Below are positions 1-8,492 of a stretch of 64,000 nt of DNA, piece after piece. How positions within the stretch are numbered: the first letter of the stretch is position 1; every line of letters begins with the position of its first letter. The stretch comes from IDS-8 sp035304345 (GTDB lineage: Bacteria > Pseudomonadota > Gammaproteobacteria > Steroidobacterales > Woeseiaceae). The position numbers and the translations under genes were made by a program. The notes under the pieces are model-generated. The model made no database searches, was not told the origin of the DNA, and was given only the letters and a program-made list of their open reading frames with translations. The DNA lies in the NCBI GenBank assembly GCA_035304345.1, contig DATGQE010000006.1:1-64000 (forward strand), read 5' to 3'.

Positions 1-1
1 G

Positions 2-334
2 TTCACCGAGCGCCTCCGTATCGGATCGCACAGGATCCAGATGAATGTCGGCTCCGGCGCCGTCGTCATAGCGGCGAGGCCGCACGCGGGACCGGCCCCT
101 TCCGGACAATCGATCATGGTGCGGGTTCGCGACGCTGACGAGATCTTCAGGCGAGCATCAGGCGCCGGCGCCGAGATCCTGCAGGCGTCGGAATCCTTCC
201 CTTACGGCGAGCGCCAGTTCACGGTGAGGGACATCGGGGGTCATGTCTGGACGTTCTCGCAATCCATCAGCGACACTCCACCGGCAAGCTGGGGCGGCGC
301 GCTCGTCTCGCCGGAAACGCCGGGCGAAGCCTGA
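2..334 (+). CDS. VOC (glyoxalase/bleomycin-resistance) family protein, 5'-truncated
   Basis: The reading frame is open from the left edge of the window, so the true start lies outside; 110 residues remain. The visible part fits the second half of a vicinal-oxygen-chelate domain: a beta-strand with MVRVRDADEIF, a helix, a strand with GERQFTVRDIGGHVWTFSQS. The conserved D-x-x-G-H-x-W near the C-terminus is typical of PhnB-like and glyoxalase-like VOC proteins. Metal ligands of the first half cannot be checked. Substrate is unknown. The next gene starts 84 bases later on the same strand and looks unrelated. Confidence 0.75.
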   Translation, partial: FTERLRIGSHRIQMNVGSGAVVIAARPHAGPAPSGQSIMVRVRDADEIFRRASGAGAEILQASESFPYGERQFTVRDIGGHVWTFSQSISDTPPASWGGALVSPETPGEA

Positions 335-418
335 CGATGCACGCGGTCGAACGTTGCAGGTGGTCACCTCCCATGCCCTCTGGCAGCCTGGAACGCTGCT
401 GACAGGTGGACGAAGCTG

Positions 419-1036
419 ATGGTCAGGCGGCCCGGCAGCATCATACTGGCACTCGGTGCCCTCGCTGGCATCTTCTGCAACCCCGTGCTGTCGGACTCAC
501 CCGGTCCTTCATCCTGCGAGACAACAGAAAGCGAGCTCGCGCGAATCCTCGAGTTGCCGTTCCGGGAGTTCGACCAGAATCCCGGGGACGGCTGGCGGCC
601 TTACTATGCGTCGAAATGCTACGAGGAGGCCGCGGAGCTCCTGAAAGGCTGCATGGCACGCCACCCGGAGCGGGCAAAGGAGCATCACATGCTGGCGTTC
701 CACGCCGGGCAGATGCTGTCGATGTTCGGCGAATATGACACGGCAGTCGAGCTGATGCGCCAGGCGTACTCGACACGCCGTTCGGCATTGATCGACTGGA
801 ATGCCTTCGTGGATGCGAACATCGCATTCCTCGAAAAGGACTACGAGACGTTGTTGCGCATGAGAGAGCGTATCTCGCAACAGCCGGTCATGACGGAGGA
901 GAAGGGCATTCCTGACTGGGCCATTGGCAAGAAGATGAACCTCGATGTTGTCGACGGGCTCATTGCCTGCTTCGATGAGCCCTACGTCGTGGCATACCAG
1001 GATGAATGCCGCGCGAAAGGCGCGCCGGCAGAGTGA
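419..1036 (+). CDS. Hypothetical exported protein, helical repeat-like
   Basis: A 205-residue protein that I do not recognise. Residues 1-25 form a Sec-type signal peptide: two Arg, then a hydrophobic run ending near LSDS. There is no good lipobox. The rest is helical with Cys at about 33, 63, 73, 188 and 198, and a stretch around residues 80-125 (HMLAFHAGQMLSMFGEYD, then TAVELMRQAYS) that resembles TPR-like helix pairs. It would act in the periplasm. The Shine-Dalgarno sequence is weak. Neighbours are a VOC fragment and a membrane protein and give no clue to function. Confidence 0.65.
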   Translation: MVRRPGSIILALGALAGIFCNPVLSDSPGPSSCETTESELARILELPFREFDQNPGDGWRPYYASKCYEEAAELLKGCMARHPERAKEHHMLAFHAGQMLSMFGEYDTAVELMRQAYSTRRSALIDWNAFVDANIAFLEKDYETLLRMRERISQQPVMTEEKGIPDWAIGKKMNLDVVDGLIACFDEPYVVAYQDECRAKGAPAE

Positions 1037-1144
1037 CGTGGCAAGAAGATGCATGGCTTCAGGTCCGTCGCGCCGTTGACCGGCTGATGGCGGCCTGGTA
1101 TCAAGTGCCGCCTGTCGAGAAGACGGCACATTGAGTCCCTGGAC

Positions 1145-1702
1145 ATGGATACCGCGAGTCAGCCCACCTGGCTCTACTGGCTGATCGTCGGGTGTGAAGC
1201 AGCATTCTGGCTCGTGCTGGTGGCGGCGCTCGCCAGCCGCTACCTGCTGTTGCGTGAGGGCCTGAGCCGGGGCCTGCTCCTGTCCCTGCCGGTGCTGGAC
1301 CTCCTGCTGCTGGCGGCGACAGCCGCGGATCTGAAGAACGGAGCGACGGCTACTGCTGCTCACGGCCTCGCCACGGCGTACGTCGGATTCACCGTGGCAT
1401 TCGGCGGAGTCGCCGTGCGCTGGGCGGACCGGCACTTCGCGCATCGGTTCGCCGGCGGCCCGGCACCGCCGAAGCCGCCCGATCGCGGCTGGCCGGCGGT
1501 GCGGCACGAGCTGGGGTACTGGTTTCGCGGCATAGTGGCGTGGAGCATCACACTCGTGCTGCTGACCGGTCTGATCGCCTACGTCGACAACGAAGCGAAC
1601 ACCCGGCAACTGCATCTCTGGTACCTGGTCGCGGGCGCTTCGGTCTTCTTCTGGTTCATCTTCGGACCGGTTTGGGCGCTGGTGTTCCCGCCGCGGAAAT
1701 GA
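1145..1702 (+). CDS. Hypothetical integral membrane protein
   Basis: A 185-residue protein with about five hydrophobic segments (roughly residues 10-32, 41-60, 74-92, 130-148 and 158-180) and a Pro-rich, basic loop near 105-118 (GGPAPPKPPDRGW). No enzymatic motif is visible and I cannot name the family. It stands alone: the next gene on the right is on the opposite strand with its stop at 1791. The bases between hold nothing I can identify. Confidence 0.65.
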   Translation: MDTASQPTWLYWLIVGCEAAFWLVLVAALASRYLLLREGLSRGLLLSLPVLDLLLLAATAADLKNGATATAAHGLATAYVGFTVAFGGVAVRWADRHFAHRFAGGPAPPKPPDRGWPAVRHELGYWFRGIVAWSITLVLLTGLIAYVDNEANTRQLHLWYLVAGASVFFWFIFGPVWALVFPPRK

Positions 1703-1790
1703 CCGCGGAATCACACCTGCATCAACGCCCGCTCGGCTGACCCGTGACAACCAGGCTCATGGCGGCGCAGCAACGCACGCCGCCACACCG

Positions 1791-2345
1791 CTACGCCAGC
1801 TCCAGCTCGCGGTACAGGAATGCCCGGGCAAGCCGCCAGTCGCGTTTGACGGTGCGGTCCGAGACCCCGAGTGCCTCCGCCGTGTCCTCGACCGACAGCC
1901 CGGCGAAGAAGCGCAGCTCCACGAGTTGCCCGAGCCGCGGGTCGGTGGCCTCGAGCTTCCGTAGCGCGGCATCCAGCGAGAAGAGCTGCTCCGCCTGGGC
2001 GTCGACCGCGAGGTCGCGCTCCTCGAGATCGACGCGCTCCAGCCGCCCTTCCCGCTTCGCGGCACGCCGCCGCCGCGCGCGATCGATGACGATCTGCCGC
2101 ATCGCGCGCGCCGCGACGCAGAAAAAATGCCGGCGGTGCTCCCAGTCCGGCGCTTCGTTCGCTGCCAGCTTGAGCCACGCTTCGTGCACGAGCGCCGTCG
2201 TGTTGAGCGTGCGCCCGCGCGCACCCTGGAGATGCCGGCGCGCCTGACGCTTGAGCTGGTCGTAGACGAGCGTGAACAACTCGTCCAGCGACCCGGGATC
2301 GCCGGCCCTGACCGCATCCAGGATCTGCGTGATCGGCGCCGTCAT
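1791..2345 (-). CDS. ECF sigma factor of the kinase-linked (ECF43-like) type
   Basis: A 184-residue sigma factor with region 2 at about 15-80 and region 4 at about 125-182; the recognition helix includes LSVEDTAEALGVSDRTVKRDW. It matches the ECF group that travels with Ser/Thr kinases. The acidic D-x-E-D motif that in most ECF factors precedes LVQEVF and contacts core polymerase is missing; here the sequence is LNTT-ALVHEAW (residues 47-57), with Thr49 and Thr50 in its place. In characterised ECF43 proteins, phosphorylation of a threonine near this position supplies the missing charge. Its ATG overlaps the kinase TGA as ATGA, so the two are translationally coupled, kinase first. No anti-sigma gene is adjacent. 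Confidence 0.9.
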   Translation of the reverse strand: MTAPITQILDAVRAGDPGSLDELFTLVYDQLKRQARRHLQGARGRTLNTTALVHEAWLKLAANEAPDWEHRRHFFCVAARAMRQIVIDRARRRRAAKREGRLERVDLEERDLAVDAQAEQLFSLDAALRKLEATDPRLGQLVELRFFAGLSVEDTAEALGVSDRTVKRDWRLARAFLYRELELA

Positions 2346-5176
2346 TCCGCGCTCGCCAGTCGCCGTTCCAGGGAATCGAGCTCCGCCACGGCGCGGCGCG
2401 TGAGCCCGTGGTCCGGGCCGTGCCGGGCGGCGAGCGCCGCCTGCGCCGATTCGAGCTTTGGCCGTGCCTCGCCGTCACGCCCCACGGCCGCCAGCGCGAC
2501 GCCGAGCCAGAGCCGGCACTCGGCAACCCGCGGATCCTCGTCGCCGTAGCGACCACCCAGGTTCGGCTCCGCCGCCTCGAGCAGCGGCAGGGCTTCGGCC
2601 GCGCGGCCCGAGACGACCAGGGTGGCACCGAGCCCGGCACGTGTCCGCGCGATGCTCGAATGTGCGTCCGGCAGGCGAGCCTCGTAGATCGCGAGCGCCC
2701 GGCGCAGCGCCGACTCCGATTCCCCGAGCCGCCCGGTCATCCGGTACAGGTTGCCGAGGTGCTGCAGGGAGGTGCCGACGTCGATGTGCTCCTCGCCGAG
2801 CGCCTCGCGCCGCAGGGCGAGCGTGCGCTCCAGCACTTCACCCGCCTCGTCGTAGCGGCCGAGCTCGGTCAACAGGAAGCCGAGGTTGCTCATCGCGTTC
2901 AGGACGCGCGGATGCGTCTCGCCGAAAGATTCCCGGTATATGCCGAGCGCCTCCTCCTGGCGCGCAATGGCTGTCTCGAGGTCGCCCATCTGGTAGATGA
3001 GCGCCGTGATGTTCGTGAGGGTGTCGGCCACCTGCGTGTGGCGCTCACCGAGGGTCCGGCGGCGCAGCTCGAGGGTGCGATCGTAGAGCCGGGCGGCCTC
3101 GTCCAGCCGGTTCAGGCGCGTCAGCGTGATCCCGAGCTGATCGTACGAGAGCGCCACGTCGGGATGCTCCTCGCCGAACGCTGCGATCCGGATCGCCAGC
3201 TCTTCCCGTTGCAGCGGCTCCGCCCGCTCGGGACGACCGAGGTTCAACTCCACCGCGGCCAGCAGACCGAGCGTGTTCGCGAGCGACGGGTGTGCCGGGG
3301 GCAGCAGCTTCCGCTCCAGCGTCGCGGCCTGCTGCAGGAGGCGCTCGGCTTCCTCGAAGTTGTCCAGGTCGAGCTCGGCCGCGCCCAGGCCGTTGAGGCT
3401 GGCCGCAACCTGCCAGGATTCCGCCCCGTGGAGCCTCGTGTTCAGCTCGAGGAGCTCCGCCCGCAGATCGCGCGCCTCGGCATGGCGCCCCTGGCGGCCG
3501 TAGAGATGCGCCAGCGCATCGAGGCTGTAGGTCAGCGGCACCGGATCGCGCAACCGGCGTGCCGCAGCGAGTGCGAGCTCGATGATGTCCTCCGCCTCGT
3601 CGTGGCGCGCCATGTCGACGAGCAGGTACCCGAGCGAGTTGCGCGCGTTGACCGTGCGCTCGTGCCGTGCACCGAATGCCTGCACCGCCTCGTGCTCGGC
3701 CCGCCGCAGCAGTTCCTCCGATCGGTCGAAAACGCCGAGCTTGTAATAGAGATCCCCGAGCGTGCGCAGCACGTCCACGCGCACCTCCGGATCGGCGCGC
3801 AGCGAATCGATCCGCCTGGCGCCCTTGTCCAGCAGCTCGCGCGCCGTGACCTCGTGGCCGCGTGCCTCGAACGGATCGACGGACTCGAACAGGTCCTGGA
3901 GGAACGCGGACATCTCCTGCGCCCGCAGCCCTTCGCGGCGCGCTTCCTCCGCCTGCCACAGCGTGCCGCCGATGCCGAGCGCGAGCAGCAACGCGCCGGC
4001 GGCCGCGGCCGTCACGCCGGCCCGGTGCCGCCGCAGGTACTTGCCCGCCCGATAACGCAAACCGGCCGGGCGCGCGCGCACCGGCCGGTTCTCGAGGTGG
4101 TGGCGGATGTCGTCGGCGAGCATGCCGACGGTCGCATAGCGCCGCTCGGGCTCCGCCGCGAGCGCGCAGTGCACGATCGTCTCGAGATCGCCAGAGAGGC
4201 GCCGGCGGAGCGCCGGGCTCATGGCCGGGTTGCTCGTGAGCGGCAGGATATCGGCCTGCACCGCCCGCAACACCTCCGCGATCGCAGTCGAACCGATTCT
4301 GCGGATGGCGCGGCCGGACAGCAGCTCGTACAGCACGGCGCCGAGGCCGAAGACGTCGGTCGCGGTCGTCGGCGGGTGTCCCAGCACCTGCTCCGGGGCT
4401 GCGTACTCCGGGGTGAGCAGCAGCATCCCGGTGCGCGTGAGGCCCGCCTCGTCCGACGCGTCGTCGAGCAGGCGCGCCACGCCGAAGTCGAGCAGGCGCA
4501 CGCGCCCCTCCGCGGTGACGAGGATGTTGGCGGGCTTCAGGTCGCGATGGACGACGAGCCGGCGATGCGCGTACTCGACCGCATCGCAGATCTCGAGGAA
4601 CAGGCGCAGCCGCGCGCGCACGTTGAGCCCATGCGCCTTCGCCCAGTCGGTGACCGGCATCCCCTCGACGCGCTCCATGACGAGATACGGCTGGCCTTCG
4701 GGCGTGATGCCGCCGTCGAGCAGGCGCGCGATGCCGGGGTGCTCGAGCCGCGCGAGGATGTTGCGCTCGCGCAGGAAGCGCTGCTCGAGCGCGCCGCCGA
4801 ACAGGCCGCCGCGCACGAGCTTCAGGGCGGCCTGCTGCTCCCACGCCCGGTCCGCCCGCTCCACGAGGTAGACGATGCCCATGCCGCCGCGGCCGAGCTC
4901 GCGCAGGATCCGCCAGGCCCCGATCTGCCACCCCTCCGGGCGTTCCTCCTCCAGTGGCTCATCGAGCAGGGTGCCGAGGGCTGCCGACGGATCGTCGAGC
5001 AGGCCGCCGGCTGCGCCGTCCGCGCGCAGCAGGCTCTCGACTTCCCGCCGCATGTCGGCGTCGGTCGCGCACTCCCGCTCGAGAAACGCGGCCCGATCGC
5101 CCTCCGGCAGCTCGATGGCGCGCTCGAACAGGGCCCTGGCCCGGTCCCAGTCGCATGGGCGTCCCCCGGCGCCCAT
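2342..5176 (-). CDS. Membrane Ser/Thr protein kinase with C-terminal TPR sensor region
   Basis: A 944-residue Hanks-type kinase. A 90-residue N-terminal region precedes the catalytic domain: glycine loop GRGGMG at 95-100, ATP-binding Lys119 (AALKLV), catalytic HRDLKPANI from 210, DFG at 230-232, and an activation segment ending in TPEYAAPE. One membrane helix lies at about 387-407, after a basic RRHR stretch. The remaining 500 residues are tetratricopeptide repeats of the 42-residue kinesin-light-chain type (repeated ALGEEH and LGNLYR-like units), likely periplasmic. The ATGA overlap with the ECF sigma gene points to that sigma factor as its substrate. This is known for related pairs in Vibrio and Xanthomonas and is inferred here. 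Regulatory input is unknown. Confidence 0.92.
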   Translation of the reverse strand: MGAGGRPCDWDRARALFERAIELPEGDRAAFLERECATDADMRREVESLLRADGAAGGLLDDPSAALGTLLDEPLEEERPEGWQIGAWRILRELGRGGMGIVYLVERADRAWEQQAALKLVRGGLFGGALEQRFLRERNILARLEHPGIARLLDGGITPEGQPYLVMERVEGMPVTDWAKAHGLNVRARLRLFLEICDAVEYAHRRLVVHRDLKPANILVTAEGRVRLLDFGVARLLDDASDEAGLTRTGMLLLTPEYAAPEQVLGHPPTTATDVFGLGAVLYELLSGRAIRRIGSTAIAEVLRAVQADILPLTSNPAMSPALRRRLSGDLETIVHCALAAEPERRYATVGMLADDIRHHLENRPVRARPAGLRYRAGKYLRRHRAGVTAAAAGALLLALGIGGTLWQAEEARREGLRAQEMSAFLQDLFESVDPFEARGHEVTARELLDKGARRIDSLRADPEVRVDVLRTLGDLYYKLGVFDRSEELLRRAEHEAVQAFGARHERTVNARNSLGYLLVDMARHDEAEDIIELALAAARRLRDPVPLTYSLDALAHLYGRQGRHAEARDLRAELLELNTRLHGAESWQVAASLNGLGAAELDLDNFEEAERLLQQAATLERKLLPPAHPSLANTLGLLAAVELNLGRPERAEPLQREELAIRIAAFGEEHPDVALSYDQLGITLTRLNRLDEAARLYDRTLELRRRTLGERHTQVADTLTNITALIYQMGDLETAIARQEEALGIYRESFGETHPRVLNAMSNLGFLLTELGRYDEAGEVLERTLALRREALGEEHIDVGTSLQHLGNLYRMTGRLGESESALRRALAIYEARLPDAHSSIARTRAGLGATLVVSGRAAEALPLLEAAEPNLGGRYGDEDPRVAECRLWLGVALAAVGRDGEARPKLESAQAALAARHGPDHGLTRRAVAELDSLERRLASAE

Positions 5177-5357
5177 GGGCTCAGCGATGCGTCGAGTCGG
5201 CGGAGCTCATCGCGCTAACATAGCCGCTTTCCCGGACCGGGACCATCGGCAAGGCAGGAAAACATGCCCCGCTACGCGGCGTTCTTCCGGGACATCGCGC
5301 CCGCCCGGGCCCGTCTCGCGTGCGACCATCGACGGGCAATTATCGAACGGGGGAAAC

Positions 5358-5783
5358 ATGGATCAAACCGCCATCTTCGTGCCATTCGTCGGAACCATGA
5401 TGTTGACCTTCATCGTGTGGTTCTACATGTACTCGCGGCGCCTCCCGTTTGTGCTGAGTCGCAAGCTTTCGTCTCGACAGATGACCCGCCAGGAGTTGGA
5501 TCGAGTGTCCCCTGCAGGCGTCGCCAACCCGTCCGACAACCTGAAGAACCTTTTCGAGCTGCCTACCGTCTTTTATGCAGTGGTGCTCTATCTGTACGCC
5601 ACCTCGCAGGTCGACGGGTACTACGTGTTGGCGGCATGGATTTTCTTCGTATTCAGGATCCTTCACAGCGTCGTACACTGCTCTTTCAATTTTGTGCCGC
5701 TTCGATTCTTCCTCTATGTGATCTCGGCGCTCGCACTGTGGTACATGGTGCTGCGCGTTGCCTGGAGTACGCTGCCCGGGTGA
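5358..5783 (+). CDS. MAPEG family membrane protein
   Basis: A 141-residue protein with four membrane helices. The loop after helix 1 carries NPSDNLKNLFELP followed by TVFYAV, the hallmark N-x-x-N-L-F-E-x-P of the MAPEG family (microsomal glutathione transferases and relatives). The start at 5358 is chosen because GGGGGAAAC lies just upstream and the protein then begins at the first helix; the same frame is open far upstream but antisense to the kinase. Bacterial MAPEG proteins are mostly uncharacterised; glutathione-dependent detoxification is a family-level guess. The 181-base gap to the kinase start (5177-5357) must hold divergent promoters, but I see no clear boxes. Confidence 0.85.
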   Translation: MDQTAIFVPFVGTMMLTFIVWFYMYSRRLPFVLSRKLSSRQMTRQELDRVSPAGVANPSDNLKNLFELPTVFYAVVLYLYATSQVDGYYVLAAWIFFVFRILHSVVHCSFNFVPLRFFLYVISALALWYMVLRVAWSTLPG

Positions 5784-5901
5784 AGAACCCCGGGGGTCCG
5801 GTGCAAAGCTCGGCTCGTGACCTCGAGCTCGCGGCAGGTTCGGCAAGAACATTACCACCCGCACCTGGAACACGGTCGAGAAGTGCGCGAAGGCCTGAGC
5901 C

Positions 5902-5970
5902 GCAGGAGCGCACGTCGCGTACGACCGGCGATCGCGGGCATGCCTGCGGCGTGTGCGGTGCGCGCCCCTA
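5902..5970. repeat. REP-like inverted pair between convergent genes
   Basis: The left arm is GCAGGAGCGCACGTCGCG (5902-5919). The right arm, read on the minus strand from 5970, is TAGGGGCGCGCACCGC. The two heads face outward, as in a bacterial interspersed mosaic element. The TAG at the right end is the stop codon of the DUF488 gene. Related copies lie near 8.4, 19.1, 24.9, 27.3, 52.9 and 56.5 kb. Confidence 0.6.
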
Positions 5971-6543
5971 CAGGAGGCCCGGGTAGGTGATCTCGTCGCC
6001 CTCGACTTTCGCCATCGGGTTCAGGGTGCGCGGCTTCGCGCTCGTGGGACTCATGATGTCGCGCACCTCGTGACCGCGGGCGATCAGCGCGTCGGCAATC
6101 AGCGAGCGGTGGCAGCGCCACGGTACTGCCTCGGCGCACATGATCGCGGTCGTCTTCTCCGCGGCGAGCGCTTCGAGCTCGTCCAGCGCGGCACGGAACT
6201 CGTCGGTCTGCATGTAGTCGGCGAAGCCGCGAAACGAGGCGTTGCGCCAGCCGGTGTTGACGGAATCCGGCCGCGCGCGGCGCAGCCCGCCGAGCTCCTT
6301 CATGTGGCGGTAGGCGATGCGCCGGTTGCGCAGCGCCGGGCCGAACGTGTCGCGGTTGAACTGCGGGTTGGTGCGCGAGCGCGGCACCGTCCGCACGTCC
6401 ACGAGGCGCTCGATGCCGTGTGCCCGCAGGAGCTCCACCAGCTCGTCGAAACTGCGCGTGGAGTGACCGATCGTGTACACGACCGGCCGCCTGCCCTTAC
6501 CCGCGGGATTCTTCCTGCGGCTTTTCGCTTTCCGGCTCGTCAT
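5968..6543 (-). CDS. DUF488 domain protein
   Basis: A 191-residue protein. After a basic N-terminus (residues 1-20) comes YTIGHSTRSFDELVELL, then LVDVRTVPRSRTNPQFN, and near the C-terminus CAEAVPWRCHRSLIADAL; these three blocks define DUF488. The Cys-x6-CHR pattern suggests metal binding or catalysis, but the family's activity is not established. The start overlaps the 3' end of the upstream membrane-protein gene by 47 bases, which suggests translational coupling; a later start is possible because the first 20 residues are not conserved in character. The TAG stop lies in the head of a REP-like repeat. Confidence 0.85.
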   Translation of the reverse strand: MTSRKAKSRRKNPAGKGRRPVVYTIGHSTRSFDELVELLRAHGIERLVDVRTVPRSRTNPQFNRDTFGPALRNRRIAYRHMKELGGLRRARPDSVNTGWRNASFRGFADYMQTDEFRAALDELEALAAEKTTAIMCAEAVPWRCHRSLIADALIARGHEVRDIMSPTSAKPRTLNPMAKVEGDEITYPGLL

Positions 6544-7009
6544 CGAACAGCCAGCGCGTGATCGTGGGCTTGATGAAACGCGGGAAGGCGAGGTACAGGA
6601 CCCCGAGCAGCGCGCCGCCCCACATCGGCGACCACTGCAGCACGAACGCCGGCCAGATGAAGGCGAGGATGGTGTTGGTCAGCGACTGGACGGTGAAACG
6701 GAACAGGAACTCGAAGAGCTGGTCGGTGACGAACGCCGCGAGGCTGCTGCTCGAGGCGATCTCGTCCACGACGGTGGTGGCCTCGAGCCACAGGAACGCG
6801 ATGACGAATCCGCAGGCGTACAGGCCGCCGCCGTGGGCGTCCCATACCGTCCGCACGAACCGCTTGAAGCGCCGCCGGAGCTCTCCCGGCACCGCGCGCG
6901 GCTCCTCGAACGCGAGGCGCCCGAGGCCGGCGGCGTCGCGCAGCCGCTCCTCCGTGCGCCTGAGGAAGGACTTCTTCGGCGGCTTCGGGTTGGACTGATC
7001 GTCGGCCAC
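6497..7009 (-). CDS. Hypothetical membrane protein
   Basis: A 170-residue protein from a GTG start (VADDQSN). A basic, Pro-rich N-terminus of about 50 residues is followed by three hydrophobic segments at roughly 67-85, 93-120 and 125-142, and an acidic, Glu/Pro-rich tail. No family recognised. The frame is open further upstream, but that part is antisense-type sequence over the YSC84 gene; the GTG at 7009 is the best start because protein-like composition begins there. It is upstream of and overlaps the DUF488 gene, so both are probably on one transcript. Confidence 0.6.
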   Translation of the reverse strand: MADDQSNPKPPKKSFLRRTEERLRDAAGLGRLAFEEPRAVPGELRRRFKRFVRTVWDAHGGGLYACGFVIAFLWLEATTVVDEIASSSSLAAFVTDQLFEFLFRFTVQSLTNTILAFIWPAFVLQWSPMWGGALLGVLYLAFPRFIKPTITRWLFDDEPESEKPQEESRG

Positions 7010-7128
7010 GGCGGTGATCCTACCCCTTCGGGCAGGGGGGTCAAATGCGGCGCCCTGCCGTGCAGGGTCGAGCGCCGCTCGCGGCCAGGCATCCGAGGCG
7101 CGCCCGGGGCTCGCTCCTGCCGGTGGGG

Positions 7129-7674
7129 TCAGGTCTTGTCGATCTGGGTGATCTTCGCGCCCTCGAGGGTGAGGTTGTACATCAGGCCCTTGGCGCCGAA
7201 CACGAAGCCGACCACCGGGTCCTTGATGTTGGTCGTGTCCAGCGAGCGCCCGGCGCCGATGTCGATGAGCGCCACTGAGCCGTCGACCCCGACCTTCCAG
7301 CCGGCACTGTTCCGGAACTGCTCGAGCGATTCCGGCGTCATGAAGGCGATCACGATGGACTTCGCCTGCGCCCCGAGCTGCAGGCCGAAGGAGCCCGCGA
7401 CGGTGCGGTAATAGGCCAGCGTGCGGCCGTGGCTGATCAGCGCGCCCTCGCCGGCTTCCGCGCCGACCGCAATCCCCACCTTGATCACCCGCGGGAACAC
7501 GAGGTACCCCGCGGCGTTGTCGAGGAACACCTTGCCGCCCTTCACCTGCTCCTCGAACCTGTCGAGCGCCTCGGCGACCGCGGCATCCAGCTCGGCCGCG
7601 GTGGCCGCGTTCGCGGACACCGTCGCCAGCATCGCTACCAGCATCACACCCAGGCCCGCCAGCCGTCTCTTCAT
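7129..7674 (-). CDS. YSC84-type (SYLF domain) exported lipid-binding protein
   Basis: A 181-residue protein. Residues 1-23 are a signal peptide (MKRRLAGLGVMLVAMLATVS, cleavage near ANA-AT). The rest is a SYLF/Ysc84 domain: GKVFLDNAAGYLVFPRVIK, a Gly-rich GIAVGAEAGEGAL, YYRTVAGSFGLQLGAQ and a C-terminal VFGAKGLMYNLTLEGAKI. The family binds lipids or membranes; the bacterial periplasmic members have no settled role. The start at 7674 is chosen over an upstream in-frame ATG because the signal peptide begins there. A G/C hairpin (CCCC-N8-GGGG at about 7024-7039) lies downstream and could be a weak terminator. Confidence 0.85.
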   Translation of the reverse strand: MKRRLAGLGVMLVAMLATVSANAATAAELDAAVAEALDRFEEQVKGGKVFLDNAAGYLVFPRVIKVGIAVGAEAGEGALISHGRTLAYYRTVAGSFGLQLGAQAKSIVIAFMTPESLEQFRNSAGWKVGVDGSVALIDIGAGRSLDTTNIKDPVVGFVFGAKGLMYNLTLEGAKITQIDKT

Positions 7675-7825
7675 AGGCTCGTCCCCCTCGTTGTTCACCA
7701 CGTGGCACCGGCGACCGCCGCCGCAGCCCGGATCATAACGCAGGCGGACTCGCCGGCGTGGCCTCCCCCCGCACCGAATTGCGTCTTTACCTGCAGGCAC
7801 CATGAGCGAACAGCGCGGAGGTCAC

Positions 7826-8356
7826 ATGAGATACGCGTTCCCGGCGGCCTGGTTTCTGGCCGCAGCCTTCACCCTCGCCGGCTGCGGCGACGGCGAATCC
7901 GCCGCCCCGGCCGCCGGCTCCCTGCAGGACATCGATGCCTGCGCGCTGCTCACCGCGGCGGAGATCGAGGCCGCCACGGGGATCGCGCCCGGCCCGGCGG
8001 AGAACCAGGGCGGCCGCAACGCCCCGCCGATGTGCAACTGGCCGTCGCAGGACGGCGCCTACCCGTTCGCGGCGAGCCTGCTCGTCACGGTGAGCGCCAA
8101 CTACACGAGCTACGAGCAGGCGCTCGCGGCATGGCAGGAATCGGCCGCCGACATGGGCATGGACTTCGACTGGGCGATGTACGAGGAAGTCGATGGCCCG
8201 GGCACCGTCAACGCCTGGATGGCCGATGCCGGCATGCTCCAGGCGCACCGGGGAGACCGCATGGTGCAGGTCTACCTGCACCGGCTGCCGCCGGACCGCG
8301 ATCGGCTGCAGGCTGCCACCGAGCTTGCGACTCGCGCTTTCGCGCGCCTGGACTGA
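7826..8356 (+). CDS. Putative lipoprotein
   Basis: A 176-residue protein from the ATG at 7826, preceded by GGAGG at 7817-7821; an in-frame ATG eight codons earlier is less likely because it would bury the signal peptide. The lipobox is TLAGC at about residues 16-20. The mature part begins with a linker, then DIDACALLTAAEIEAATG and MCNWPSQDG, a pattern reminiscent of DUF3558-type lipoproteins. Function unknown; anchored in the periplasm or outer membrane. It is convergent with the cytochrome/sulfite-oxidase genes, with a repeat cluster between. Confidence 0.75.
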   Translation: MRYAFPAAWFLAAAFTLAGCGDGESAAPAAGSLQDIDACALLTAAEIEAATGIAPGPAENQGGRNAPPMCNWPSQDGAYPFAASLLVTVSANYTSYEQALAAWQESAADMGMDFDWAMYEEVDGPGTVNAWMADAGMLQAHRGDRMVQVYLHRLPPDRDRLQAATELATRAFARLD

Positions 8357-8376
8357 AACGCCTGGCACGGATGCCC

Positions 8377-8492
8377 CTGCAGGAACGCACGAGCAGGCAT
8401 CGCCCGGCGCCTCGGTCGCGCGGAATGCCCGCTCCTGCCTGGATCGCACGCCGGCCGGACCGACCTTCCGGTCCCTCGCGTGGCGGGCCCTA
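8377..8492. repeat. Cluster of REP-like elements
   Basis: Three related units lie in the gap between convergent genes: GCAGGAACGCACGAGCAGGC (8377-8396); the minus-strand unit GCAGGAGCGGGCATTCCGCG starting at 8438, which folds as GCGGG-CATT-CCGC; and a minus-strand unit starting GTAGGGCCCGCC at about 8493. The TAG of the last unit is the stop codon of the cytochrome c gene. This accounts for most of the 133-base gap. Confidence 0.6.

Noticed and set aside
2408..5218. A 936-residue plus-strand open frame opposite the Ser/Thr kinase
   Set aside because: It is the antisense of a very GC-rich gene; composition is Arg/Ala/Gln-rich with no domain, while the minus strand encodes a clear kinase with all motifs.
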